DNA of 64,000 nucleotides from Perkinsela sp. pyNocScin1 (GCA_964019655.1 CAXHTR010000002.1:124001-188000), one strand, 5' to 3'; counted from the first letter of the stretch, positions 9,247-18,151 are shown. Program-made: numbers and translations. Notes: generated from the sequence alone by a model not told the origin.

Positions 9247-10095
9247 ATGTTTCCCTTGTCCTTACATTTGACGCTTCAAGCCGACTCTTGTGGCCGCATC
9301 GACAAAAATGCGCTGCCTCAAGAAACGCTTCTTGAGCTCCTTGTCGCTGACCTCAAAGGTTGCGAAGCCTTTCGAGACAGTGAGGGCTCCTACACTGCCA
9401 TTGCCACATGGCCGGGCCTGGAGTTCAACGACAGCGGTGACGTTACCGGGATCGACTGCGAGTTTGATGCCTTTTCAGATATCTTCGACGCTGACTATGT
9501 CCCTCTCGTTAAGCAGGGTGGATCCATCGACTTGGCCTTTCTGCCGCACAAACTCAAAAAATTCATCATAAACTGCATGAAACTCGCTGGCACGGTGGAC
9601 ACAAGTACCCTTCCGCGCGGCCTTGAGCTTTTCGAAATCGAAACTAATGCATTTTTTGGTTCATTTGTCGTTGGCGATCTCCCGAGAGGAATGACTTACC
9701 TCTACGTGCAAGACAACAAGCTCTCCGGAAGTTTTCACCTCGAAGATCTGCCACCGGCACTGCAAACCCTCGACGCCTCGCATAACTGTTTTGAAGGCTC
9801 GCTCGACTTCACCAAGCTGCCTGACACCCTCGAATATTTATTCATGCAGCACAATAAATTTTCAGGGAACATTTCCCTGGGACACACGCCGCCCCGCCTG
9901 GTGAATCTGTGGATAAACCAGAACAATTTCGCGCAAGACGTGCTCTGCATCGGTGGCCATGTCGTCAAAGTCAATGGTGTTCGGCTCGATGAGGGTGCGT
10001 TCGGTTTGATTATCGAACCGGAAGGTAAGAAGCTCGAAGTGACCAAGCAGTGGGGTCATATTACTGTTCAAACCCCGGGAGCTGGAGCTTTCTGA
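9247..10095 (+). CDS. LRR family protein (282 aa)
   Basis: An open frame extends back to 9097, but the ATG at 9247 is preferred. It gives a hydrophobic leader (M-F-P-L-S-L-H-L-T-L-Q-A-D-S-C-G-R-I-D), and everything upstream is a partial copy of the same domain. The cap has A-T-W-P-G-L-E-F without cysteines. About six LRRs follow (A-G-T-V-D-T-S-T-L-P, E-G-S-L-D-F-T-K-L-P). The C-terminal part is unusually long for the family, with V-K-V-N-G-V-R-L-D-E-G. If translation began at 9097 the protein would carry two tandem N-caps. It is the last + strand LRR gene before the convergent switch. Confidence 0.8.
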   Translation: MFPLSLHLTLQADSCGRIDKNALPQETLLELLVADLKGCEAFRDSEGSYTAIATWPGLEFNDSGDVTGIDCEFDAFSDIFDADYVPLVKQGGSIDLAFLPHKLKKFIINCMKLAGTVDTSTLPRGLELFEIETNAFFGSFVVGDLPRGMTYLYVQDNKLSGSFHLEDLPPALQTLDASHNCFEGSLDFTKLPDTLEYLFMQHNKFSGNISLGHTPPRLVNLWINQNNFAQDVLCIGGHVVKVNGVRLDEGAFGLIIEPEGKKLEVTKQWGHITVQTPGAGAF

Positions 10096-10413
10096 TTTCT
10101 AGAGATAGATGAATTCGAAGATGCATCGTTGACTAGAGAAGTCGCAACGATACATATATAAATGATCGCATAGAGGTGATACGTTCAAAAATCTTCGCAT
10201 CTAAAATTCTCTTCTCTGTGTACATCGTGTATTCATATCGTACGTATGGATGGTGTGGCAGATATGCGAGTTGCCGTAGTGCAAAAGAGCGGTCGTAAAA
10301 CAGAAGCACATGTGTGGGAAAAGCACATGAAATGCGACAGCACAAAGTCGCAACAGTTTTCGGTTGCGAAGTAGATGCGATTTCTTGATCTCGATACAAT
10401 ATCTCTGTGACTC
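10096..10413. other. Convergent intergenic region, no gene seen
   Basis: A/T-rich sequence between the 3' end of cluster A and the LRR remnant at 10414. The minus-strand ORFs here have no coding character. I see no tRNA, repeat or clear terminator. Confidence 0.5.
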
Positions 10414-10620
10414 GTGGCATTATTCCTGATCGTTTTTCTTACGGGAACTATTGACTTCACCTATCTCCCAGAGCTGTGTAGCAGAGCATTTTCTACATTA
10501 ACGTTAATTTATATATCGTCCGATACAATTACCGTGAAGAGCAACATTTTAGGGAACAAATTACGTTTGTGTGTGGTGACCTTTATAGAAAATGTACCGC
10601 ATCTCAAAGATCAAGGTTGA
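10414..10620 (+). pseudogene. Decayed LRR repeat remnant
   Basis: The frame reads F-L-T-G-T-I-D-F-T-Y-L-P-E at 10429-10473, one recognisable LRR core of this family. It is followed by sequence with only a faint L-x-L-x-Y-I-S-S pattern (10474-10566). There is no ATG-cap module in front. It sits in the convergent intergenic region and is best read as the fossil of a + strand LRR gene. Confidence 0.5.
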
Positions 10621-10665
10621 GGTCTATCCTCTCTTCAATCCTTGGTTCCTCCGCAACGATTCCTA

Positions 10666-11364
10666 TCAAAATCGCCTGAGCCTGATGACGCCCTTTGCTG
10701 CCTTCTCGCTGGCACGCACCGGCCGCACTCCGCCAATGCGGTTTGAATCTTTCGGCCGAGAGAGCGCGATTTCGCGGATACCAGGCGGCAAATTTCCGTA
10801 GAGTACAACGGGCTGCACGATTTCATTTCCATGGAGAGACACTTGCATCATCTTCGGTGGCAGGTGGCAGAGATCAACAGGGCCCTGCAGCCTGTTCCAT
10901 GCGACATCAAGTACTATCAAACCGCGCGGGAGCTCCCGCCAGTCGATTGATCCGTGAATACGATTGCTCGAGAGACAGAGTTGCTCCAAATCGCGAGGGA
11001 GCTTTCGCGTCTCGAGCATGAATTCCTGTGAGCACATCCGTATATAAATGCGCTGAACATAGTGCGGCAAGTAGTAAATCCCAAAGTTGGCTGAATGCTC
11101 ATCGACGTAGCACACCACAGTGATAACGCCGTCAGTGCATGTGATGCCGCACCAATCGGCCGTCTTCTGTTCGCGTGACCCGCACATGTCCGAATCCCTG
11201 CGGTAGTGTGAAATATTGTCGAGAAAGCCTTCTGAGAACGCTGCATAGAAGCGCATCATGAGGCAGCGCTCGAGCGCTTTCTGCTGCGGTGTGGGTGATC
11301 TCTGGTCTTCGGGGTCAGCACTGAAAGAATGGACGCCGACTGATGAAATAAGTGTCAGAAGCAT
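10666..11364 (-). CDS. LRR family protein, short subfamily (232 aa)
   Basis: The start is taken as the ATG at 11364 (M-L-L-T-L-I-S-S-V-G-V-H-S-F-S-A), a more normal signal peptide than most members have; upstream in-frame codons include only a TTG. The cap reads T-A-D-W-C-G-I-T-C-T-D-G. Then comes the hallmark of this subfamily, a diverged stretch (Y-Y-L-P-H-Y-V-Q-R ... F-M-L-E-T-R-K-L-P-R-D-L) and only about four repeats. Relatives are the intact gene at 39170-39811 and the broken copy at 3670-4237. The C-terminus is basic (R-L-R-R-F). Confidence 0.8.
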   Translation of the reverse strand: MLLTLISSVGVHSFSADPEDQRSPTPQQKALERCLMMRFYAAFSEGFLDNISHYRRDSDMCGSREQKTADWCGITCTDGVITVVCYVDEHSANFGIYYLPHYVQRIYIRMCSQEFMLETRKLPRDLEQLCLSSNRIHGSIDWRELPRGLIVLDVAWNRLQGPVDLCHLPPKMMQVSLHGNEIVQPVVLYGNLPPGIREIALSRPKDSNRIGGVRPVRASEKAAKGVIRLRRF

Positions 11365-11483
11365 TGAAAATGAGTATCCGACGAAATGCAAGTGATTTCA
11401 TTTGTGCTGTTTCAATTGAAAGAGAAAAATCACCATTGTTCGCAATATGGTTTATTTCTCTATGGTATCACACACGTCGCCCC

Positions 11484-12335
11484 TCAGCAGCTTTCCGTAG
11501 GCCGCAGCACGGCCCGCTTCCGGACTGGCTTCCCTTCGGTGTCGACGACCTCCCTGATGGCGTTGCTCCGGAGGTTCAAGATGCGGAGCGGGCCTGGGAT
11601 CTCCCCGATGACCACGCGTTCCTGCTCGAACTCGTTCGAGCTGACATCGAGCTGCTCGAGTTTCGGCGGCAGGTCGCGGAAGTCAAGCGTCCCTGCAAAG
11701 CGATTGCTGTTCAGGTACAGGTACCGCATTTTGCGCGGGAGCGAGCTGCAGTCGGCTGTCCCGTGAAAATCGTTGCCGCTCAGGTAGAGGCACTCGAGTG
11801 TCTCTGGCATCATCGCGAGGTCGAGCGTGCCGCTCAGCTTGTTGAACTGGAGGTTCAGAATGATCAGGCTCGATGGCAGCGCGCCGAGGTCCAAAGACCC
11901 TGAGAACGAGTTGCTATTGAAGGTGGCAATGGTGAGCGCCTTGTTCTTTCCGGAGATGTTGACGCTTCCCGTAAATGCGTTTTCGGCAAGCAGAAGCGTC
12001 TCGAGCGGCGGGGGCAGGAGCGTGAAGTCCACGTGCCCGCACAGGCCGTTGTCGCTCACGTTGAAGCACTTGACGTCCGGCGGGAGCCACTGGAGGTCCA
12101 TCTCGCCGCCGTCGAAGTACTTTGACCAGATGAGGGTCGTCACCGCGTGCTCCTCGTTGCGGTGGACGCCCGTCCAGTCGTCGATGTCGAGGAAGTTTTT
12201 GTTCGCGTCCTGCATGGCGCTATGGCCCTTGGTGTTGGAAATAAGCATCTCGAGCAGCGCCTGCGTCGAGAGGTTCGAGTACTCTAACCGTGCGAGATGG
12301 CTTGACTGAACGTCAGTGGCGAGAAGGTGAAGCAT
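11484..12335 (-). CDS. LRR family protein (283 aa), GC-rich copy
   Basis: The ATG at 12335 (M-L-H-L-L-A-T-D-V-Q-S-S-H-L-A-R-L-E-Y) is preferred over upstream TTG and GTG codons. The family core L-S-T-Q-A-L-L-E-M-L-I is present, with an N-cap D-D-W-T-G-V-H-R-N lacking both cysteines. About seven regular repeats follow (F-A-G-T-L-D-F-R-D-L-P-P-K-L-E-Q-L). The C-cap is clear (I-R-E-V-V-D-T-E-G-K-P-V). Codon third positions are visibly richer in G and C than in the flanking LRR genes, so it may be under stronger codon selection or of different age. Confidence 0.85.
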   Translation of the reverse strand: MLHLLATDVQSSHLARLEYSNLSTQALLEMLISNTKGHSAMQDANKNFLDIDDWTGVHRNEEHAVTTLIWSKYFDGGEMDLQWLPPDVKCFNVSDNGLCGHVDFTLLPPPLETLLLAENAFTGSVNISGKNKALTIATFNSNSFSGSLDLGALPSSLIILNLQFNKLSGTLDLAMMPETLECLYLSGNDFHGTADCSSLPRKMRYLYLNSNRFAGTLDFRDLPPKLEQLDVSSNEFEQERVVIGEIPGPLRILNLRSNAIREVVDTEGKPVRKRAVLRPTESC

Positions 12336-12437
12336 TTGCGAAAGAAAGAGAAGAGAAAAGAGAGACACCAAGAGGTAAAAATGGTGCGGATCGGTGGCTG
12401 CGAACGAAGGATGAGATCTACACTGACCATTTGCCCA

Positions 12438-13751
12438 CTACCAAACAGATATTTTTCTGTATACAGCCGGCGGAATCTCTTTTGGAAACACATTTTGGCT
12501 CAGGTCTATGTGGCGTACGTTCGGGTTCCATTCCTCTGGAAAGTGTACCTTCGCTATCGAGTTTGCTTTGAAATTCAAATCAGAAACACTCGCTGGCAGG
12601 CTGCGTAGGTCGAGCACCCCAGAGATGCGGCTTTGAGCGACTGAGAGCACACGCAGTGCGTTCGGAAGTGCGCGCAGATCGATTTGCCCAGTGCAGTCAT
12701 TCGCACTGAGATCGATCTCCTCGATTCCTCGCGGTAAATTGAGAAAACACAGGGCCCCGGAGATGGCATTGTGTGACAGGTCGAGCTTTGTAAGTGCGCT
12801 TGGCATCTTCGGCAGATCGACCGATCCCGACACGCCGTTGTGCGCCACGAGCAGGGCGCGCACATGCTCGGAAACCTCGGCAAGATCTATTGGCCCAGCG
12901 ATGGAGCATTTGCATGCATTGAGTGTCTGAAAGTACGCCGGGACATTCGCTACGTCTAATTCCGTGAAATCGTTCGAGGTCACGTAGAAATCTAGGAGGG
13001 CCGGTGGAATTCCCGCAACGCTCAGCCGACCTGAAAATTTGTTGCTTTGGAGAAGAAAGGAGGCCAGTCGCCGTGGCAGCTGGCTGAAATCGGCGGGCCC
13101 AGTAAGCTTATTCGCCGAGATGTCCAGGTACTCCAGTGCAGGCGGTAGATTTGTAAAATCTACAGACCCCGTAAACGCGTTGCTCGAGAGGTCGACGTAC
13201 ACAATGTCGGGTGGGAGCTGCGCCACATCGATGGAGCCCGTCAGCGCGTTCCTGCCGAGATGGAGGATGAAAACGCTCCGCGGGATATCTCCACATACGA
13301 TGGTACCCTCAAAATCGTTCCCGCTCATGTCAATATCGTCCATGTAAGGAGGGAAGTCTGCAAATGGAATGGTCCCCGAAATCGCACTGTCGCTCGCAGC
13401 GAGGGAAGTGAGACCTCGCGGCAGGTCGCTGAATTGCATGCTACCACGTATACGGCAGTTTATTCCCAACGTGATAAGTGTGTCTGGGAGATACTGAAGC
13501 CTGAGCCCGTGTCCGCTGTAGAGCCCGGACTGCATGGTCGCAACAATCACTTCGCCATTTTCATTGCATTGTATATTTTGCCAATGTGCGATATCAGCGA
13601 ACTCACCGCTCTTGTTTATGTACAACTTTTGAATTTCGGCATTCGCAACAAAGAGCTCCATCAGCGTTTGCTGCGATAAGAGGTGGCGCTCAGGGCGCGA
13701 AATACCTGGTATATCTGCAGAACACAAGCTAAGTAATAAGGGTAGACACAT
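12438..13751 (-). CDS. LRR family protein, longest copy (437 aa)
   Basis: The start is the ATG at 13751, giving M-C-L-P-L-L-L-S-L-C-S-A-D-I-P-G, a compact but convincing signal peptide. L-S-Q-Q-T-L-M-E-L-F-V follows, then a cap with I-A-H-W-Q-N-I-Q-C (one cysteine), then about fourteen repeats including G-S-I-D-V-A-Q-L-P and G-S-V-D-F-T-N-L-P. The final segment (R-H-I-D-L-S-Q-N-V-F-P-K-E-I-P) is not the V-D-x-x-G cap. Together with 4511-5797 it shows that repeat number is the main length variable. It is the first gene transcribed in cluster B if transcription enters from the right. Confidence 0.85.
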   Translation of the reverse strand: MCLPLLLSLCSADIPGISRPERHLLSQQTLMELFVANAEIQKLYINKSGEFADIAHWQNIQCNENGEVIVATMQSGLYSGHGLRLQYLPDTLITLGINCRIRGSMQFSDLPRGLTSLAASDSAISGTIPFADFPPYMDDIDMSGNDFEGTIVCGDIPRSVFILHLGRNALTGSIDVAQLPPDIVYVDLSSNAFTGSVDFTNLPPALEYLDISANKLTGPADFSQLPRRLASFLLQSNKFSGRLSVAGIPPALLDFYVTSNDFTELDVANVPAYFQTLNACKCSIAGPIDLAEVSEHVRALLVAHNGVSGSVDLPKMPSALTKLDLSHNAISGALCFLNLPRGIEEIDLSANDCTGQIDLRALPNALRVLSVAQSRISGVLDLRSLPASVSDLNFKANSIAKVHFPEEWNPNVRHIDLSQNVFPKEIPPAVYRKISVW

Positions 13752-13952
13752 TTGAATTTCAAAGATTGTGATCAAATGTCAATGCCGCATCATACAGAAA
13801 AAATAACGATTTCACCCTTGCATTGGGTCATATGCATGGAAAAATTGCACAATAGTATTTTTACCCATCATGAAGCGATAGCAATTTCAGCGACAGGCTC
13901 CGTCATGCGGCCAGAAACTCTTCTGATTCTTCAACACTTAATTGATTTGGTC

Positions 13953-14183
13953 TCATTTTCCTTTGTTTCCGCTGAACCTTTGCGCACGTTGTGGGTCATG
14001 CCATATTTGTGTGCGTACCTGCTCGAAGGCAAACATCGGGTCGAGCTGCTTGATGATCGTCAGCCGGCGGTGCGTTGTTTTGGGTGTGTTTGCAAGGATG
14101 CGCAGTGCATCCTTCTTCGTATCATCAGTCAACATAGATAGCTGCGCTGCGTCCAAGATGTCATTGAGGAATTTCTCCTCCAT
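13953..14183 (-). CDS. Small basic protein of unknown function (76 aa)
   Basis: The frame continues upstream into the next gene with non-coding-looking sequence, so the ATG at 14183 (M-E-E-K-F-L-N-D-I-L-D-A-A-Q-L) is chosen. The protein is predicted helical, with L-T-D-D-T-K-K-D-A-L-R-I-L-A-N-T-P-K-T-T-H-R-R-L and a basic end (R-F-S-G-N-K-G-K). No signal peptide or transmembrane span is seen. The gene lies 73 bp downstream of the HMG-like gene on the same strand. I do not recognise the family. Confidence 0.55.
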   Translation of the reverse strand: MEEKFLNDILDAAQLSMLTDDTKKDALRILANTPKTTHRRLTIIKQLDPMFAFEQVRTQIWHDPQRAQRFSGNKGK

Positions 14184-14256
14184 TACGCGTGAAACGATAA
14201 AGGAAAAGGATACGGGTGACAAATTGTGAAGGGGGGTCGCACACTCATATTGACAC

Positions 14257-14724
14257 TTATGCCTTCTTTGCCTTCTTCTGAAAGCGCTCTTGCAGCGATT
14301 CGTCCAGCTGCTCCCAGTGCTTGCGGACATTTGATGCAATTTCTTCGTCCCCGAGTGACGGGTTCTTCGCTTTCTCCTTTGGCGTTTTGAGGCTGATAAA
14401 AAGTGCATATCCTTCGCTATACTTTGTTTTGAGCGTTTCAGAGACACATTGCTCAAAGCTTCTCGTAGGCTTTTGGCTTTCTGTTGCCCTCCTTGCCTCA
14501 TCAGCTTTTGGTATCGCACTGCCCTTTTTAGAGCGGCCTAAGCCTTTCTTCGGTTGCTGAGTCAGCTGATCGGTTGTTTCTTTCGCTTCAATCTGCTTGT
14601 CAGGGTGCCCCTCTGTACGTTTCGCTTGCACCAGTTTTTGAATAACATCTTTTGCTACGCACTCGTAGTATTTTACCTTAGGGTCGAAACCAAGCGCTTC
14701 CAAGACAACCGTCGCTGTTGGCAT
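14257..14724 (-). CDS. HMG-box-like DNA-binding protein (155 aa)
   Basis: The C-terminal about 60 residues look like an HMG box: Y-A-L-F-I-S-L-K-T-P, then N-P-S-L-G-D-E-E-I-A-S-N-V-R-K-H-W-E-Q-L-D, then L-Q-E-R-F-Q-K-K-A-K-K-A. This fits the box pattern of an aromatic first helix, the W of helix 2 and a Lys-rich helix 3. The N-terminal about 40 residues form a small helical module (V-L-E-A-L-G-F-D-P-K-V-K-Y-Y-E-C-V). A Lys/Gln/Glu-rich linker separates the two. Single-box proteins of this size usually bend DNA in chromatin or in mitochondrial nucleoids. No targeting signal stands out, so the compartment is open. Confidence 0.6.
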   Translation of the reverse strand: MPTATVVLEALGFDPKVKYYECVAKDVIQKLVQAKRTEGHPDKQIEAKETTDQLTQQPKKGLGRSKKGSAIPKADEARRATESQKPTRSFEQCVSETLKTKYSEGYALFISLKTPKEKAKNPSLGDEEIASNVRKHWEQLDESLQERFQKKAKKA

Positions 14725-14808
14725 TATGTCATTGTTGTCCGATAATACTGTATTTTACATAAATATGCTGCAGCTGATACCGAAATGCCTGTGCATGAAA
14801 ATGAAACT

Positions 14809-15345
14809 TCACTCATGAGCCATCAATCGTGCACCAAAATATCCTATCATCCACAAACAGGTAAACGTCAGAATCCTTTTCAATGAGAAGCCATCATAGT
14901 CATGACCAGTCACCTTGCTCGTGGATTCTGTACATTCTTTGCCTGGTGTGGCGTCAACTGCACTTTCAGACGATCCACATATTTTGACTCTGAAGTTCAG
15001 ATTCTTGCTTGATACCGAGTCATCTTCATCAATGAGGAAAATGCCAACAATACAATCATCACAAACATGCACTTCCACGCTTGGTAGTGGTGTGTCGTCT
15101 CTCAATTGGTAAACAGGTATCTGTATGATGGCCTCAGAAAATTGATGCCTAAAACGAAAATACAGAGTATCTGAGAAAGAGCTGATATTTTTGATGCTGG
15201 ACAACGGAACGTATCGCGTAGAAACATCGCTTCCTGGGATGGTTATAATGGATGCCCACGCCTTCGTGTCACATGAAGATTCTACCTGGATATCAGTGGC
15301 CAATACCAAGTAAATAATCCGCGCAGCTGGCCATAGATGAAGCAT
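14809..15345 (-). CDS. Putative type I membrane protein (178 aa)
   Basis: The ATG at 15345 gives M-L-H-L-W-P-A-A-R-I-I-Y-L-V-L-A-T, a probable signal peptide; a longer hydrophobic reading exists only with a TTG start. The middle about 120 residues are predicted beta-rich and contain several cysteines (V-H-V-C-D-D-C-I-V-G), suitable for a lumenal domain. Near the C-terminus F-T-C-L-W-M-I-G-Y-F-G-A-R-L-M-A is a likely membrane span, with a few residues behind it. The topology resembles ER-Golgi cargo or GET/p24-type proteins, but I cannot name a family. Confidence 0.55.
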   Translation of the reverse strand: MLHLWPAARIIYLVLATDIQVESSCDTKAWASIITIPGSDVSTRYVPLSSIKNISSFSDTLYFRFRHQFSEAIIQIPVYQLRDDTPLPSVEVHVCDDCIVGIFLIDEDDSVSSKNLNFRVKICGSSESAVDATPGKECTESTSKVTGHDYDGFSLKRILTFTCLWMIGYFGARLMAHE

Positions 15346-15547
15346 GCACAATAAGAAAAATGCAAAAATGACTGATAGTGATACAATGGAACTGAATGAC
15401 AACCGCAAATTTTCACTGGACGTTCAATTTGCAAGATGGTTATAAATATATATGCTATGAGTGAAGTATATCATGAGCATTTGTGGGGATTGGTGCAAGA
15501 TTGCTCATTTTATTATCGGATGCATGCGTACTTTTGAATTCAATGCC

Positions 15548-15757
15548 TCAGGGCTTTTCACTCTCGGCCATCTTCATAAGAACATTACCTTCTGCTTCAA
15601 TAGTTTTCTCGATATCGCTTATCTTTTGACTTTGTACGCATAGACGGTCCAGCTTTTTTGCGACTGTTTCATATACGTCAACTTGCTCTGACTCAATGGA
15701 GTTTTGAACGATGCTACCGAAAGTTCTCTGGCGTTTGGACGGGGGCATTTTGGCCAT
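15548..15757 (-). CDS. Small coiled-coil protein (69 aa)
   Basis: It begins at ATG 15757 with M-A-K-M-P-P-S-K-R-Q-R-T-F and continues as a single predicted coiled coil (heptads around V-A-K-K-L-D-R-L-C, I-S-D-I-E-K-T-I-E). It is charged and has no membrane segment. Small coiled-coil subunits of this kind occur in trafficking (BLOC-like) or kinetochore complexes, but nothing here points to a specific one. Confidence 0.45.
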   Translation of the reverse strand: MAKMPPSKRQRTFGSIVQNSIESEQVDVYETVAKKLDRLCVQSQKISDIEKTIEAEGNVLMKMAESEKP

Positions 15758-15871
15758 TTAAGAGTATCGGGAAAGAAGAATATGTTCGAAAGAGGGTAAT
15801 TTTGCTAAGTCAATGTCATACAATCAGGACGGGCTCGAGAGTGTATGCACAGTGCATGACACAGTTCACGA

Positions 15872-16255
15872 TCACATTGCTTGAAGCTTTTTGATGAAAG
15901 CATCGCATTCTTCATTTATCTCATGATGGTCCCTCTGAATTTCCTTTCCCTTCCTAACCTTCAAGGTACATGCTGCCCAAGCCTTGCTTTGCATTTTTTT
16001 GGAAGCCTCAACAACTAAATGACCATTAAAGAGCTGGTCTGTATTATAGACGAAGTACCGTATTTTCCATCTCTCTTCTGCGCTATATAAATGTGCCTTT
16101 TCATTAGGCTTGACGAGAACCTTCGAAAAGTCCTTGATTTCTCTTGACTTTATCCAAACGTCACTTGTGTACTTAAACTTGGCCTTGAGTTCGGAAAAGA
16201 ACTCCTTCTCTGCTTTCGAAAACGGAAATCCCGCTACAGCGCGGCGTGCAGACAT
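15872..16255 (-). CDS. Basic protein of unknown function (127 aa)
   Basis: The ATG at 16255 opens M-S-A-R-R-A-V-A-G-F-P-F-S, which could be a short mitochondrial targeting segment. The remainder is rich in Lys, Glu and aromatics (K-E-F-F-S-E-L-K-A-K-F-K-Y, W-K-I-R-Y-F-V-Y-N-T) and ends in a helical, charged stretch. No known domain is visible. Size and composition would suit a small mitochondrial ribosomal or respiratory-complex subunit, but that is only inference. Confidence 0.55.
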   Translation of the reverse strand: MSARRAVAGFPFSKAEKEFFSELKAKFKYTSDVWIKSREIKDFSKVLVKPNEKAHLYSAEERWKIRYFVYNTDQLFNGHLVVEASKKMQSKAWAACTLKVRKGKEIQRDHHEINEECDAFIKKLQAM

Positions 16256-16384
16256 TGAGCAGATTCTGGGTTAAAACAAAAGCTTTCGAAGAACGCTTAA
16301 GAAACTAATACATGGTTAAATGCACGAAACATCATTCATTAATGATAATTTTGAAAGCTTTGTTAAGAAGCGGGGTCACCAAGA

Positions 16385-17125
16385 TCACTCACCTGCTTTC
16401 GAAAGGAAATCGGATATGAAATTCACTGCATCAAGCATTCTCTCTCGCTGGATAGTTACAGATGGATCACGCCGGGCTCCGCAAAATCCATGGTGCATGT
16501 CTTCGAATCGATTCCAAGAACATTTATCTCCGAAGTTTTTCTTTTCAACGATCTTTCTGAAATCTTTTAGATCTGGATCATCCTTCGACGTGATAATACA
16601 GATTGGTCCTTGAAGATTCTCAGCATCAGATTCTTCAAGAAAAGAAGGGTGCACTGTTGCACAAATACTAAAATATTTTGCAACATGTGCCGCAATCATT
16701 GGTTTTGCACCCCAGCAAAGACCGATTCCCATCACTACTTTTGAACCAATATGGGATGCATACTTACTCGCATCTGCGTATAAGGGTTCTAATTTCGTAA
16801 AATTTCCCCGTTCGTCTATCCACTGCAAAAGCTGACTGTAGTCTGATAGTGGCCATGGCTCAAGAGGCCAAGGCTCACCATGGAAAAAGTCTGGCATAAT
16901 AACAACTTTCTTACAGATTTCGGCGATAAGGTCACAGAACTCTATCGTGCACGCATGATATCCAAAAATATCGTACGTTAGGATGATGGCTTCATTTGCG
17001 CCACCAACTACGTAAATCTTGCCGCTTCCAATAATTTCTATGAACGTACCTTTCGGTACATAAGCAGAGTCACTGTCGCTAATGAAAGGTGGAACAGAAG
17101 TCGGGCAACATTTTTCTTCTGTCAT
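16385..17125 (-). CDS. Dienelactone-hydrolase-family alpha/beta hydrolase (246 aa)
   Basis: Length and motifs fit the dienelactone hydrolase family. An early strand V-V-G-G-A-N-E-A-I-I-L-T-Y-D-I-F-G-Y is followed by the P-D-F-F-H-G-E-P-W loop. The nucleophile elbow G-L-C-W-G-A-K carries Cys, as in this family. The acid lies in T-S-K-D-D-P-D and the histidine in M-H-H-G-F-C-G-A-R-R. All three catalytic residues are therefore in place. The ATG at 17125 is chosen; an upstream TTG is ignored. Eukaryotic members are cytosolic carboxymethylenebutenolidase-like esterases with poorly known substrates. It is the first gene left of a divergent strand switch. Confidence 0.85.
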   Translation of the reverse strand: MTEEKCCPTSVPPFISDSDSAYVPKGTFIEIIGSGKIYVVGGANEAIILTYDIFGYHACTIEFCDLIAEICKKVVIMPDFFHGEPWPLEPWPLSDYSQLLQWIDERGNFTKLEPLYADASKYASHIGSKVVMGIGLCWGAKPMIAAHVAKYFSICATVHPSFLEESDAENLQGPICIITSKDDPDLKDFRKIVEKKNFGDKCSWNRFEDMHHGFCGARRDPSVTIQRERMLDAVNFISDFLSKAGE

Positions 17126-17682
17126 TTCTAGCAATCAATAATTTCAATTCCTAAAAACACATGTCAGGACGGAAGCCTAAATTTGATGACTACATTACGG
17201 AAATCTAGGGAATATTTACGTGAAAGTACTTATAAGCTTGGATTCATCATTTAGAATAGGGTTTCTCTCAATGCTTGATTCACCGAAAATCCGGTTGTAA
17301 TAATTGATGAAATCCGGTTATAAAGTGCTGAGTTGTTCATCACTCGACGATATCAAACTATATACCTCCGAGTGCTATCGAGACAAACTATTGCGCGCCG
17401 AAATAACTTAAAGCTCTGGATATGATACAAATTTTTGTCCAAAGTCTTGTGAAAGGGAGAAACTTCCACATTACTTCTTATCTAGAATTATGTAGTTACT
17501 TCTTATTGCCCCATGCTCGATAATGGCGGGTACAGAATATGAAGCAATTAGTAACTCGTAGCGATTAGCAATTACATGTACGATAAATTGAATTAACTGA
17601 TCAATCATTACTGGGCATGACTTTTCCTAAATGATCTTCTCACATTTCAAAATTTCAGTCAATGGCATCATGAGACATTGCA
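17126..17682. other. Divergent strand-switch region without a recognisable gene
   Basis: A/T-rich 557 bp between head-to-head gene blocks, a position where bidirectional transcription would have to start. A 10-mer (aaatccggtt) occurs twice at 17287 and 17310. I see no tRNA-like or other structured RNA gene and no convincing ORF. Confidence 0.5.
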
Positions 17683-18039
17683 ATGATTCGTAGATCAAGG
17701 AGGATAAATAAATCTTACAAAGCATTTCAGTTTAGTATACCCTGTGGGGATGGAGACTTGCATTACAACTTTCGATCTCTAAGAAACGCAGTGGGGAAAG
17801 ACCAACGGATTTATCCCCATAAAATCACTCTCGAGGTTTGTCGCCATTTAAATCACAGCAAAGGTAATTGGTTGTCGGCTTTACAGCTCATCGAGGACGT
17901 ATCTCGAGATAATTACGGTAAGCTGCACCTGGATCATACTTTATGGGGCGAAATAATGCAGAAAGCTCCATGTTCCTGGTCAAAGGCTCTAGTTCAGCAC
18001 TCAATGTCGAAGCGAAATACTTTTCAATTATTTCGATAG
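17683..18039 (+). CDS. Small protein of unknown function, possibly PPR-like (118 aa)
   Basis: It starts at ATG 17683 with a very basic N-terminus (M-I-R-R-S-R-R-I-N-K-S-Y-K). The second half has two helical-hairpin-like stretches with W-L-S-A-L-Q-L-I-E and W-S-K-A-L-V-Q-H, a spacing reminiscent of a W-x-x-A-L repeat as in pentatricopeptide proteins of kinetoplastid mitochondria. Two such units are too few for a firm call. The gene is the first on the right-hand side of a divergent switch. Confidence 0.45.
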   Translation: MIRRSRRINKSYKAFQFSIPCGDGDLHYNFRSLRNAVGKDQRIYPHKITLEVCRHLNHSKGNWLSALQLIEDVSRDNYGKLHLDHTLWGEIMQKAPCSWSKALVQHSMSKRNTFQLFR

Positions 18040-18151
18040 CCCGAGTTCGACCAAATTACTACAATGTATGAAACTGCCTTATTTGGCGTGAGATGTGGAA
18101 TGCCATCTTACAATATTATGTGAATACTCTAATGTATTATATTCATGTACC

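Noticed and set aside
11827-12309. Plus-strand ORF of 160 codons
   Set aside because: Shadow of the GC-rich LRR gene at 11484-12335; no independent start context or domain.
13752-14141. Plus-strand ORF of 129 codons
   Set aside because: Overlaps the small minus-strand gene at 13953-14183. It begins with a non-ATG codon and shows no domain.
16320-16613. Plus-strand ORF of 97 codons
   Set aside because: Antisense of the hydrolase gene, whose catalytic triad is complete on the minus strand.
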